Assembly: GCF_047496725.1 (NCBI RefSeq)
Contig: NC_132970.1
Coordinates: 20,300,001-20,364,000 of the forward strand
Reading direction: 5' to 3'
DNA length: 64,000 nucleotides
DNA from: Anoplolepis gracilipes
Taxonomy: Eukaryota > Arthropoda > Insecta > Hymenoptera > Formicidae
Shown: one piece after another, positions 24,847 to 37,038 of the stretch
How the letters are laid out: each line of letters begins with the position of its first letter
How positions within the stretch are numbered: position 1 is the stretch's first letter
Program-made: the position numbers and the translations under genes
Notes under the pieces: generated by a model
Database searches by the model: none
What the model was told of the DNA's origin: nothing
The model's input: the letters and a program-made list of their open reading frames with translations, nothing else

Positions 24847-25029
24847 ATATATATGTATATGTATATATATGAATATGTTTGTTATATACTTAAGTATAAA
24901 TATTGTTTATATGATAATTTAATGGTATAAAAATAATATATATATATATATATATATATTCCTTTTTGCTGTAATTATGATTATTTACGATCAATTATTT
25001 TTGAAAAGTTTTTAATATTTTAAGAAAAG

Positions 25030-25146
25030 AAAAAATATATCCTTTATTTTTTGGATTTCAGAGAAACGTCTTTGTTTTTTTTCAGCATACAACGTCCATT
25101 CTTCCACAAGATTTTTATACTCATAAAAACTAGCTTTAATAGTTGC
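25030..25146 (-). pseudogene. Degraded copy of M1 exon 12 in copy 3
   Basis: The block FYEYKNLVEEWTLYAEKK is recognisable, parallel to FYAYKNLVKEWTSYADKK in copy 1. The acceptor is shifted by one base (AG moved), causing a frameshift, and the end has diverged. Confidence 0.8.
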
Positions 25147-25243
25147 TTAAACCAGATTATTTTGAATTAATGTAATAATTTTGTGCCATTTTAAAAGACT
25201 CACATAATTAAAGGACAAAATACTTGTTTAGAACAAGTATTAC

Positions 25244-25600
25244 TCTTTAGAACATTTTAGGACGAAAAGTTTAATACAAAAATGTCGAGGCTACAATAGT
25301 TTTCAAACTGGAAGCAATTATATTTCACGAATGATAGGGCTGAGATTTCGCGCTCTCAGGTGCGGCAAAATAACAAGTGATAAAAGTGCTCCTATAAATA
25401 GCGCTCTTTTCACGATATTATGCATTTGTTATTTTGCCGTACCTGAGAGCGCGAAATCTCAGTCTTATCATTCGTGAAATATAATTGCTTCCAGTTTAAA
25501 AACTATTGTAGCCTCGATATTTTTGTATTAAACTTTTCATCTTAAAATGTTCTAAAGAACCTGCCATTAAAATATTTATCGGCATTTTCGGGACACCCTG
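25244..25600. mobile_element. Foldback element inserted in copy 3
   Basis: Arms of about 132 bp (25244-25376 and 25426-25556) are close reverse complements around a 49 bp loop, and include the perfect pair GAGATTTCGCGCTCTCAGGT / ACCTGAGAGCGCGAAATCTC. The right side ends GGGACACCCTG before TATATTACAG. Comparison with copy 1 shows insertion at a TA-rich site. A GGGACACCCTG end is common in Tc1/mariner-like insect MITEs. The matching left terminus appears lost. Confidence 0.78.
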
Positions 25601-25663
25601 TATATTACAGATATAAATATTAATAAAAAACTGAATATAAATATAATTTTGAATAAATTTTAC

Positions 25664-25756
25664 CATATCAAGGAGAGTTCCATTTTTCTGGTATATACGT
25701 ATAGCATTAGTTTTTTATGCTTCAATCTCAATGATATTTCTCATGAAGTACCTGAT
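25664..25756 (-). pseudogene. Degraded copy of M1 exon 11 in copy 3
   Basis: Same acceptor (ACATAG) and a GTAAAA donor, but shorter (93 bp). The frame reaches a TAA directly after the shared NIIEIEA block, where copies 1 and 2 have TAC. Confidence 0.82.
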
Positions 25757-26042
25757 CTATGTAGAATAACTTCATCAATATTTATTGCCAATAAATAGTA
25801 ATTTCATTTAACAAAATTTTTTAACTTAACAAGATTGTGTAACGGAATAGTATTTCGGTAATAAGCATAATAAAAGCATAATATGAAAAACCCTTTTTAA
25901 TTTTCGACAAAAAATTATTTCCTAAAATTTGCTAAAACTTTTTCTTATTTAAAATCATCTGTATATCTGTATATCATACATATATTTTATTTTAAATATA
26001 TTAAAAATAATAAATAATAGTAATTATGCGTAATAAGGGTGA

Positions 26043-29000
26043 CTTTGTATTAAGCAAATTGAAAATTTATAAAATTGCAATAAATCTAGCAAAAATATAT
26101 TCGATATTTACACACAATTTCTTGATAATTATTTTTGTTTTAAATAAGAGATGTGTGCTTAGCATATACATATGTTCGGCATTTAACTCCTGGAGTCCAC
26201 GTCCTTTCAAGTCATCGTGATGTTTCTTGATAAATCTCGCAACCAGTCCGCCCCTGCAAGAGGTAGACGAGAAAAGAGAGGTACAGACGCGCGGGTATAT
26301 CTCGCGACCGCCCGAAGTATCGGAGCAGCGAAGGCGCGGCTGTGCGCATAAAATTGCGAATATAAGCAACCTGCTCGCAATAGGCGCGTCCTCTTGCACG
26401 CAGGTAGGCACGCATGCACGCGCACGCGGACGTGATCGCGTATTTAGCCGCGAGTATTCTTCTCATGCTTGTTCTTGGTTGCAAGAAACCTCTTGCGAGC
26501 TAACGCCGTTAATAAGCTTTTTGGAAAGTTTCTTCAATGTCCAGCTTAAACGAAAGAAAATAGGTTGCTCGAGTTATTGCCGGCGGGCATTTACGGTAAC
26601 TTTGTAATATTACTGATAACATTCCGGCTCGGTGATAAAAATCCGAGATGAGTAGAATTAGTTAGATTACACCCAAACAATTTAAAAAAAAAAAAATCAA
26701 TAATATATCTTTTTCGCTTTTATAAGCTGTCCCTCGCGATTCTAAAATCTTTCATTTCTTTAGGATAAAATTATCAGTGATTTTATTTAATTTGTAGGAT
26801 TAATTCAAGAAGTAGACAAGCATAGGTAGATTATATGGCGTTCGTTAAGAACGACAATAATAGAAAAACGCTGCAGAGAAAGAACAAGGTATGCAAAACG
26901 ATATACGAGAGTTGTCAGTCTTCCGTCGCAATTATCTTCACGGACCATACTACAAATCGATCGGGGATGGAGCGATTGGTGGATCGGAACTATCAGCGGG
27001 GACCCGTGTCCCGGATCACGAACGCGGAGGCGCGATGTATGACCGTCGGTCACGCCAGCCTATCACTCCGTAGCACTTAATTACCCCCCCGGCCGACGGA
27101 TGCAGGGTGGTCCGCGATTTCCTTGCCGGTATGCCGATCACTCGGTCCGCCTGCTGATTACTCCGCGTGCGAGGCAAAAAATTTGCTTGATCGACACGCT
27201 CGGTGAACATTTCATTAAAGACAACTTTCGTTTTCTACGAAAAATTCATTTGTAAATTAGAAATGTCAGGTTAGGTTTTTTTCCTTCTTTTTGTCTCTTT
27301 TTCATCGTTTTTGATTAATTTTAAGCTGTTTTATTGTAAAAATAGTATGCTAATTAACAATCTTTGAGTGAAAGGTTACATAAAATATGATACATATTAC
27401 AAATTGTTATCACTAATAGTGGTCTTGTCGAAAGTGAAACCAAAGTCATTTATAGTTGAACAGAATATAATTACTGCATTAATGGGCAGAATATCAATCA
27501 ATACTTGTCTATAGATGAAAATAGCTTACATTTTAATAACTGCCAGCAAATTGAAATACGGCACAGAGTAAATATTAACGCAATCTATATATTCTGCCCA
27601 ATTGCACGTGGCTGCCTTTCGATGTTAGCAGTCTGTAATAATATGTAGAAGTCTACTCGAATTATACATATGTGTGATGAATGCAACGTACGTGTTGTTC
27701 TACGTTTGATTGAGTGACTACGAGTCATACTATTAATAAAATAACGCACAAAGGGGCGCTCAGTATTCTTGAGAGGTGACACCTCCATCCGAATTGTAGA
27801 AGCGAGACGTCGTCCTTAGATAATAATAGACGTTGACACAATAGCTCTTTATATCAAGCATATTACAAAGTTGCATTTATACAGCCGTAGGCTTACATTA
27901 ATGCACCGATTGTGTGTACTTTGACCTATTTTTTGACATGAATTTATGGATTTATGCCGTTAGGCGCCGTCAGAATTTTATAACGAGACCGGACTTAGCG
28001 ACGATCTTAATTGCACACAGTTTGTGTACCTTCTCCCACGTGATCTGAATATTACCACTGAAATAAACCACTGATAGCACATCGAGGCGATGTGACACAC
28101 ATTCTCGCACACAATCTCAAACACCTCTTTGGGTGGTAAGTGAAATCTTAAAAGTAGCAATTTCACGAAAGAACGTCATTCTACCAGAACTCATATATCA
28201 TAAAGTCATACTTTGATACGCGATGTAAATACTAGACATAAGAACCAGGATAAAATCATGACGCCTATATGTATATCTGTTAGAAAACTACTACGGAATT
28301 CATGTGATATCAACTAGGTGAAAGTAGAAGTATTTATTGGAGATTTCTACACAGTCTTCCTTTCCCGATATAAATTACATCTCAATGATATACTATACTA
28401 TTCTCTCTTATTATTCACATAAATTTTAGCAGCATTACCAACGCAGCGTGATCTCTCGCGAAAAAAAAACGATTAGAGCGAAGACGCACATTTTTCATTT
28501 TACGATAATATACAACTTTTAACTATATATTGTTCAGTGATAGAAGCAATTAGCTATTATTAAAATATGATTTGCGAATATCACCGCAGCTGCATCGATA
28601 TTATGACCTTGTTTTAGTGATTTCCTGACCGAGTCGAAAAGGGCGACACGACAAAGTAGGAAGACGAGGACGCAGTCCTCGTGACTAATCTTTCATTCGA
28701 TGAGGGCTCTCAAGAGTCCTGGTATCATGAAGTTCTTGAATTATTGCACTGTTATCTTGTGGCTGGTTGCACGTCGAAGAAGGGTGGCGGGGTATAGACG
28801 AGGGCTCCTTCGAGATCCAGTTTCATGAAAGGCACCGACGCTCGCAGTCTCTCTGATGAAGGGGTCCGAGGGAAGATGGCGGAGGGGGACACGGTGCGCG
28901 CGTACCGTTTCTAGTTCTAATCTGTCGGCCATTTGTCAGACGGTTATGATGTCGGGCAAGGGGGATGGAAGAGTGCCGGAGGGGGTGCGTTGAATGGAAG

Positions 29001-30420
29001 GGGTATATGATGCGAAGCACGTTGCCCGTGTCGCCGTTACTCCCGCGCTGAGACCTCGAGACCACCCTGAAGCCGGCAGCACGCTCCGCAAGGATCCGGG
29101 GCAACCTGCGCAACCTGCGGCTAGCTAGAATCTCAAAAGGCCCCGAGAGCTCATCTTTTTTGTTGGTTGCGCGTAGAGGCCCTTGTGGTGCTTTCAGATG
29201 GTGAGAGCAAGAGGAGGAGAGATGTCCTCTTATATGGTATGGCTAAAATTGGCCCTCCTTGTGAATCATGATTTATGAATGTGAAGACAATGACGCAGAT
29301 ATTTGTCCTTAACGCTTTGACATGCATATACATATACGACTGAACTTTATGTGATGTATACATATATTGTGCCAGTATTTTCGGATTTAACAGAAAATTA
29401 ATGAAATCAATGCTGACTTCTCTCTTTCATTGTGTCAAAGCTCTTCAAGAGATTACGGATCGTTTGTTCCGTGATGCCTGTTTATCATTTTTTAACCATT
29501 TTTACGCATCCATATTCGCGGTGAAATCAGGCATGATGCACAAGTTACGATTCGCTATATTATAGTAAGCGTGTCGAGATGGAAAAACATTTGTCAAGTC
29601 CGACAATAGCCTTACAAACGACTCGACGAGCTGACGTCTAGTAGATCTCGATGGCGATACAATAGGAGGTATCGTTCAATTCTGGGCGCGCCAGGAAATT
29701 CGATATTTCGCTCGTGGATCATCATATGATGACGATAAATGTTCGCCTAGTAGACGTTCGAAGAACGTCAGCCTCCGTACGATTGCGTCCTTTTCCGTCT
29801 TTAACAAACGTCGTGTTAGCCATCTTTTTTATGACTCGATAATGCGCCCAGATACGTACACGTCTCATGTGAAAGACGTAACGATATATTTAGTACACAA
29901 TACAAGTATCACGCAAAGTCTCGCGTGGTCGTTCGAGGAGCCTATCTGCTCCTCGCACTTCATCTTCATCGCGCTTTTTACGTAACGTGTGCGTTTGCCT
30001 CTCGTTAATACTATCGTCGCGGCAGCGACGACATGTCGTTTGATGATAGATGCGACGACATAAAATACAAATCTGAACAGAACTAATTGCTTGTACTTGT
30101 TCGACAAAGAGGAACTCATCGGGTGCGCGCCAATAAACACGTCTCACATGCCTCCTGCTCCGATTCTCGTGTCGTCCTCCATCCTCCATCTTTCCGACTA
30201 GATAGCAGAAGGGTTGCACGGATTTGAAAAGGTAGGAGGCAGGCGGGTTATTTATCCGCGAAGGGGTCTATTAATTTCGAGCCAATAATATCTCGGACTC
30301 CCCCCTCGTACTAATTAATATATGAACGCTTTGGCCGGTAAGAGCCGAGCAGGTTCGTCTCTCTCGCTCGCCTCTAAGGACTTTGCGCACGCTGCACGCG
30401 TATCTCTCCTCTGTCTCTTC
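26043..30420. other. Non-coding GC-richer stretch
   Basis: Base composition rises sharply from about 26180. Frames of 60-126 codons on both strands overlap each other and are Arg/Ser-rich, without domains. There are CpG-rich patches at 26220-26480, 26930-27190, 28610-29130 and 29960-30240. I see no gene that I can support. Confidence 0.55.
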
Positions 30421-30441
30421 TCTCTCTCTCTCTCTCTCTCT
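30421..30441. repeat. (TC)n microsatellite
   Basis: Pure TC tract of about 21 bp within a longer pyrimidine-rich stretch (30404-30452). Confidence 0.9.
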
Positions 30442-30903
30442 TTCTTTTCTTCGTCCGGCTGCACCGGTTCGCGCGCTCTTCTTCCTATCGGCAGAGCGAT
30501 GATGGAGAACCGGCTCCGCCGACAAAGATACCGCGACATGAACTCTGCTTGCGCGCGCATGCGGTGCCCCGGGTCTTCCGATATACCCGCCGGGGCCCGA
30601 TGGAGTGATCCTTTAGGATCTTTATAGGCGTGTCACCGCGATAAAAACATTACATCCTGGCGCAGGCTGCTGCCAAAAACCGTCAGTCACGACGCAGTAC
30701 GAAAATACGACGACGCGCCCTCGTAAAGATGTCCGTCGATGTCGATAAGCGTTTGCCACGGACGTATTTTCTTTTTCTCTCTCCTTTTTTTCTTCGTTTT
30801 TCTTCGACACTCGAATATTAAAAGCCCATATCGTTAGAAGCTTAACGGCACGTTTCTTGTGATTGGATATACGAGTCGCATGTATCTCGTATCTGTGATT
30901 AGA

Positions 30904-30906
<3 letters not shown>

Positions 30907-30947
<41 letters not shown>

Positions 30948-30950
30948 GTG
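30907..30950. repeat. (TG)n microsatellite
   Basis: TG dinucleotide tract with TATG variants at its right end. Confidence 0.95.
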
Positions 30951-31564
30951 CAAGAAATTAATTTGTACGGAGCACAACATCTCGAGCTAATGGTAGCGAA
31001 GTTTAATCGAAAATTATCATCCGCTTGATACGCTCTGCCGGCATGAAATAAAATTCTTTAAAGATGGACCACGAGTAGCGGGGCAATTAATTAATCGTTT
31101 ATTTTTATTAATACGTTATCTTTCATAATTATTTCAGTATTAATTAAAACTGAATGTCTTAATATAATTAAAAATGAAATCTGAATGTAATCATCATCGG
31201 GCAAAGGTCAATGGTCGATCGATAATAATTTTGTAAATCTTAAAATCAGAGAGATTAATATTATACGTAGTAACCTTTTTATCACACTTTGATATTATTC
31301 TGTTGAAATATGCAACATCGTGCAACGCTGCTGCAATGAAAGCACAGTCGTTGCGCGATGGAATCGTCACTATGCATACGAAGCCGATTGCACCGGAACG
31401 ACCGTTTAAGCTCACGAGAGTACTTGGACCGGATCGGCGAGTCGATCGGTCTGCTCGGTGCTTCGACGCGTGACCTCGCAGGCAGTTATCGGGTTCCGTG
31501 AAAGACGGTTCCTGAATATGTAAGAACCTTCTTACAGCGGAGAAACTTCTTTTGTACGATATCA

Positions 31565-31608
31565 TGGCACGAGCTCGAAGGACGCAGAAGTTAGTTGGAT
31601 CGTTTGCA
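31565..31608 (+). repeat. Short direct repeat A
   Basis: TGGCACGAGC...GAAGTTAGTTGG...CGTTTGCA recurs 416 bp downstream with about eight differences in 44 bp. Confidence 0.7.
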
Positions 31609-31980
31609 TAGTAACCTATTAAATCAGTACTGCTATTGATTGAAATATTTTGAGTACGATATCTATTAATTTTATATATAATTTTAAATTTAAGAAGAAA
31701 TTAAAACCAAATCCATCATTTTAAATAAATCGTCAATTTCTTCAATAGAATTTAAAATTAATTCAAGTAATTAAACTTGTACTTTTAACAAGGCTATTTT
31801 ATTCGATAAAAATATTGCAAAATATAATTTCTGAAATGTTTCTGAAATATCGCATCGTCAGTAATGTTATTTGAAGGAAGCGTAATGTATCGCTAATGGC
31901 GAAACACGTGGTAGCGAAGATATATCAGCCGTGAGGAAGAGGACGTTTCGCACGTAGGAGTGCCTGCTGTCATGGACTCG

Positions 31981-32024
31981 TGGCACGAGCGTGCAGGACC
32001 GAGAAGTTAGTTGGCCCGTTTGCA
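31981..32024 (+). repeat. Short direct repeat B
   Basis: Second copy of the 31565-31608 motif, sharing the exact core GAAGTTAGTTGG. Confidence 0.7.
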
Positions 32025-32370
32025 CGGTGGATGCACCGAACGCGTTCCTCTTCTCCTCGAGCGTTATATACGAGCCTCGAGGTCGCGGAGGTGCGGGACA
32101 CGTGTGTGCCACCTCGGAACACGTACTGGCCGAACCCGCACGAACTTACAACCTACGATAGTAAGTACACGTACGTATTACTGATCCAACACATCGCAAC
32201 GCGATACACTTTAGCGGTATACGAGGCCGATACGCTGGGCGTAGTCCTGACCATTGTGCCGTGACAGACCACTGGATTGTCCCTATTAATAAAAGAGAAG
32301 GGGTCTACCCGGTATCCTCTCTGATATCCTCGAGTGCCCTCGTTTCCTGACTTGCCCACGTACGTGGCAC

Positions 32371-32417
32371 CTATCTACCTACCTACCTACCTACCTACCT
32401 ATCTACCTATCTACCTA
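32371..32417. repeat. (CTAC)n tetranucleotide repeat
   Basis: About eleven CTAC/CTAT units in a row. Confidence 0.93.
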
Positions 32418-35147
32418 TACCTTCATTGCGCGATGATGACGATGATCGTCTCTCTTTATAAACGCTTCCTTTCTGACCTCCTTCCTGCGAATAATCATGC
32501 CGGATAGGTGCGGAGAACCGGAGATGGATGAGGAAACTAAACAATAATCAGGTATTTACAGAAAACTGTCCGAAAAATCTTTATATATCAGTTTATATAT
32601 TAATTAAAAATATAGTTATTAAATTGTTATTTTATAATTGTTTTTAAAATTATTGCTTATATAACATTACAGCTTATATTATTTCGTGCAATATATTTTA
32701 ATTGATTAACGCAAATTACGGTATTGTTCAGTTTCAAAGGTTGACCCAAATTCACTTCCGGGATATATTTAAATGTAAATTTCTTCTGACCCCATAAATC
32801 ATATTTCAATCGAAGATCGCGAGAGATGAGTCATTTATGCGTTAAAACAACGCCCCCCGATACACTGTACAATAGAGGCTCTCGAAGAATCGACGATATA
32901 TCGGCGCTTATAAATTCAAATTAGCAAGAATACAATGCTTCACGCAGAATGTATAACGCGTTATCAGAGTGTGCAAAGTGACAAAACACTTAAAATCAAT
33001 GTATCCCCTTGTGGGTTCTTTACGGCCACGCACATTCCGCCGATGTAAGAGAATTTTATGCGTCATAAATATCGATGTGAAGACTTTTTGCACACGCTAC
33101 GTGTGCGCCGTCAAACAGCTCACTCATCCTCGCGAGTAGGGTCGACGCGATGCGATACGACATATCGAACCACGGAGAAGAACGAGTGCAACCTTCCTTC
33201 TGTTTAACATTTTCGCGATGATATCTGAACATAATCCGAAGTGGACTTCACGAGTTGTCATTCAACATAGTCATGCAGTCAATTCTTCGAGGATAACTTG
33301 TTCTACGAAATATTTGCGAAAACCTAAGATACTTTGTATCAACACAAACGGCTGTTTATTCCCAACATTTTGCAAAATTGATTTTTTTTTTTTGGCAATC
33401 GTAGATATTGATTAATAGTTGAGATGGATCTAAGTTGAAATATTCTTTAAAAACACTCAAGAATGAGTAAATTTGATGATAAATTTTACTTTTCGAAAAA
33501 TATCTAACAATGACACATTTTCATCCGGAAACAATTTCAAAGATCTGTTGCAACATTCGGTTTGGACTTTCACATCATCATTCTCGTACGTGCGGCTGTA
33601 ATTTTATTTATCTCAATTTTACTCTACCCGGGGGTCGCGCGTCTACTCTTCGGGACATCTCTTTCTCAAGATACCTACCCGATAAAGCGACGAAGACATA
33701 ACGTTCGTGAGGACTGTTATATTTCTGAGAGAACTGCAACGTATCGCCAGTAAATCGTCGTTGCAACTTGACGCTATCCCATCGTTTTATATCATGTTGT
33801 TACAAATTGGCTGTCTCATAACAAATAGAAATTCTTTATTGTTTTTATGTAGTTATATTATCTTGTCGATTTATTTTATTGTTGTCATTATTTTAATTAA
33901 ATTTTTTTTAAATAATTATTTCAGAGAACAAAGATTTTCATAATAAAATATATTAAGTAATATATTAAATATATATTATAATATATCAAAAGTGAATAAG
34001 TTTATTTGATCAAAAATAAAATATTGCGCTTCCAGGGAAGCACTTTGACACGTTCACTTTCATTTCATACGCGTTGCCAATAAACTTGCTTAAAAAATCA
34101 AATAGCGCTATAAATTTAATTGAAATGTCAGAATCACGATAAGAACGATATAAGGAGAGATGTGAAGATCTACAACCTTTAAAACCTGCTGGCTCTATTC
34201 GTTCCACTGATTCGCATCGGCTTTATTCTCTCAAAGAAATTGTTTCGCTCGCTGCTAGAGGCCGAGAAGAAGCACCTGCTTTTTTGTGCGTTTCAATTGT
34301 TTGCGGCGCTAATACATTCTTAAAATTCTCTCAGTCACCTTCGCTTTTGCTTTATTGTGTTTTATTATTTTTCCGCTCTCCTCTGTTATTGTATAACACC
34401 TCTGGTTGAAAGGCAGGGATTCAGGTGAGACTAATTCGACGGATACTAAATGAGGAAGAACAACGAGAAAGCAGACTTTAATACAGGCATAATATTCAAT
34501 TTTCGTGGAAGTAATTTTCAACAGCGATAGCTTTGAACGGCAATAGATATACATCGATCGCTGCATATCTGCCGCTTATCCAAGCTTACATCCTGTAATT
34601 TCTATTTGTTTCGAGCCACAGTAATTCTGTAAATGCGTCAGCCTGCGATGTACTTATTCGAATCGCACAAGCGTCGCACGTGGTATCTGCGATCACGTAT
34701 AAGAGTCTACAGTTGCGACCGCAACGCTTCTCTACGGCCGTGATGGAGCGAGTCAGATAAGCTCCAGATTCTCTTGCGGGGGTCAATCGTTAATTTCCAC
34801 AGGATTCCACGTGCTGACAATACGAGGAATACAGGTGGATGGCAGATGAGAGATAGGCGGTGTTCGTTCGAGCTCCTCACGACGCGAACGACACGACTCG
34901 AAACGAGGAACAAACGAGAGCACCTTGACTACTGCCCGCTCGAATACGGCTTATTGTCCGAGTTAGTCGTGCCTCTTTATCCGTTAGTTCGGCTCTTTTT
35001 GTCATTTTTCTGATTCAAAAAATTTCATTTATTCGTTTTTTTAGGCTTTCGAATAAGCTGACAATACGGCATGTAATATTATTATCTAATTTAGAAATAT
35101 TTTATAATTGTAATTTTTGATTCGTGAATATACAGATTAGATATTAA

Positions 35148-35562
35148 CACCGAAAAAATTGTTCTTGAAATGTATACTTTATAAGCCTTCTTATCATAGA
35201 TATTCTTAATGAATAAGAATAATGAACAAGGATATTCTTTTCTTCTTGGTATTTTTTTGAAATATCTTATTTATAAGTTAAGTAAAAACTATTTAACTTG
35301 CCAAAGTTTTAATAAATGTTCATTTAAAATTATTTATTGCTATCGTTGGAATTAATAATCCCAAATATTAAATAATAGAGTAAGAAAATATTCTCAATAT
35401 ATTAAATCCTCTTCAATATATACTCTTATATATTAAAAATATCTAATACTACTCTACGTTTTAGAGGATTTCTCTCTCAAATTAAGAGGACGTTTATTTT
35501 AGAGAAATATATTATAAAGATAAGTGAAATATTCTCAAAATGAGAATATAATTTTTTCGGTG
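35148..35562 (+). mobile_element. MITE of ~415 bp, copy 1
   Basis: Its ends are inverted repeats: CACCGAAAAAATTGTTCT at the left and the complement of CACCGAAAAAATTATATTCT at the right. The interior is AT-rich without coding potential. A related copy lies in opposite orientation at 36631-37038. No clear target duplication could be read. Confidence 0.82.
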
Positions 35563-36630
35563 AAATTATTATGTTACTTGTCATACTTTACGTTATCACA
35601 ATAATTGACTTTCTTTTTCTCAATCGTTTTATTATTCTTGTAATTCATTCACTTTTTTGCGTCTTGTATGTCTCCGGACAATCGTACATGTTAACAGTGC
35701 AAGCAGATAATAAGTAACAACAGAGACTCCAACTCTCGGAACAAGTCTTTCGCGTCACGACGCGACGCCAGTCCGAGGGAAGAAGAAACGTCTTAACTAC
35801 TTCGCTGCAAGAAGAGACGAGAAACGAATCGATGTAGCCACACGTGCTACCGTTCTTCTCCTCGTGTGATTTCTCTTTCTCTCTTTCTATGTCTCGAAGC
35901 CGTTTCTTCCGCGCCGACTGCGACTGCTCCTTCGGAATACATACAGCGCCCTGGGACTCGGGGATATCGAGCTAGGTCGATCGTGGCATACGAGACAAGA
36001 GCGGGGTGTTTCTCTTTCTCTTTCTCCGTTTCTCTGTCTCTCTACGAATCGCAGACGAGATACTCGCTTCTCGGAATGAGTAGAAGAGTCGCTGCATCCA
36101 CCGCCGCCGTCGCCGCCTCCTCCTTCGTCGCAACGAAGCCGTGAACTCTCGGGACGACGGCGACGCGCGCGTGTGCGCCGAGCTCGTGCTATGCATCGTG
36201 CAGAACACGAGGAATAATTTGTGGACAGGGCACGACGATTGGAACATTTACTCCGCACGCTATGCCCGGTGTACCTTATACCTTATACGATGGGATCTTC
36301 GTGGCCGCCAGCGTTCCGGCCGCTGCTCGCTCGGGCATTACGGTGCCTTACTTTAAACACGATCCTCCTCGATGTCTCGGGAACGAGACGGGAATGATCC
36401 TCGGGTGAACGATAGCTATTGTCGTTGCGATTCTATATGGCAAAAGATTTATTCTTTCTTTCAATCTCTTCGCCTGATAATTTTGAAAGATAAAATAAAA
36501 GAATCTTATCTACGAGTCTTATGCGATTTTCTTTCGCCAAGTTCTTTAAATCAATTATTTTGCGCAAATTTTATAAGAAACTTGTTTCAAAAAACGTAAC
36601 TTGTATTTTGCAGGACAATGAAATATGGCG
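35563..36630. other. GC-rich segment bracketed by inverted MITEs
   Basis: About 1.07 kb, rich in CpG and in CTC/TCT motifs (for example 35860-36130), in contrast to the AT-rich elements on both sides. Overlapping Arg/Ser-rich frames in several phases look compositional. It could hold a promoter or 5' UTR, but no start site, domain or splice pair is evident. Confidence 0.4.
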
Positions 36631-37038
36631 CGTCGGAAAAATTATTATATATTCTAATCTTCATACTTTATAATATCTTTTTCTAAAATAAGCCAAAAGC
36701 ATTCTCTTAGTTTTTTAAAGAAAAATCTTCTAAAGAGTAGTTTCAGATATATATTTTCAACATGTAAGAATATATACTGAATGAAATATTTTCTTACTAT
36801 TACATTTTATAATATTTGGAATTATTAATCTTAATGATAAAAAAGATCAATTTTACAAATGAACATTTGCTAGTTATTAAAACTTTGACAAATTAAATAT
36901 ACTTTTTTTACTTAATTTATAAATAAAGTACTTAAAAAAATATTACATAAAAAAAGAAAATATATTCTTATTTATTAAGAATATCTATTAAGTGGGCTTT
37001 ATAAAGTATACATTGAGAATGATTTCTTTTTTATCGAA
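36631..37038 (-). mobile_element. MITE of ~410 bp, copy 2 (inverted)
   Basis: On the minus strand this aligns along its length with 35148-35562, sharing TGTATACTTTATAA near its start, GTCAAAGTTTTAATAA and TAGTAAGAAAATATT. I estimate roughly a quarter of positions differ, so both copies are old. Confidence 0.82.

Larger units (their letters stand above)
22990..26042. repeat. Duplicated segment, copy 3 (diverged)
   Basis: Aligns with the first part of copies 1 and 2, from the GAATATTAAAATTACG start to the AAGGGTGACTT block at about 26032-26041. It has substitutions and indels throughout. Two insertions interrupt it: a hAT-like element at 23738-24799 and a foldback element near 25231-25600. Homology stops at the left edge of the foldback present in copies 1 and 2, so copy 3 lacks that structure. 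Confidence 0.85.
30442..35147. other. Non-coding stretch with minor repeats
   Basis: No supported gene. Contains a TG tract (30907-30950), a CTAC tract (32371-32417) and a 44 bp direct repeat (31565 and 31981). The remainder alternates between CpG-containing and AT-rich sequence. Confidence 0.5.
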
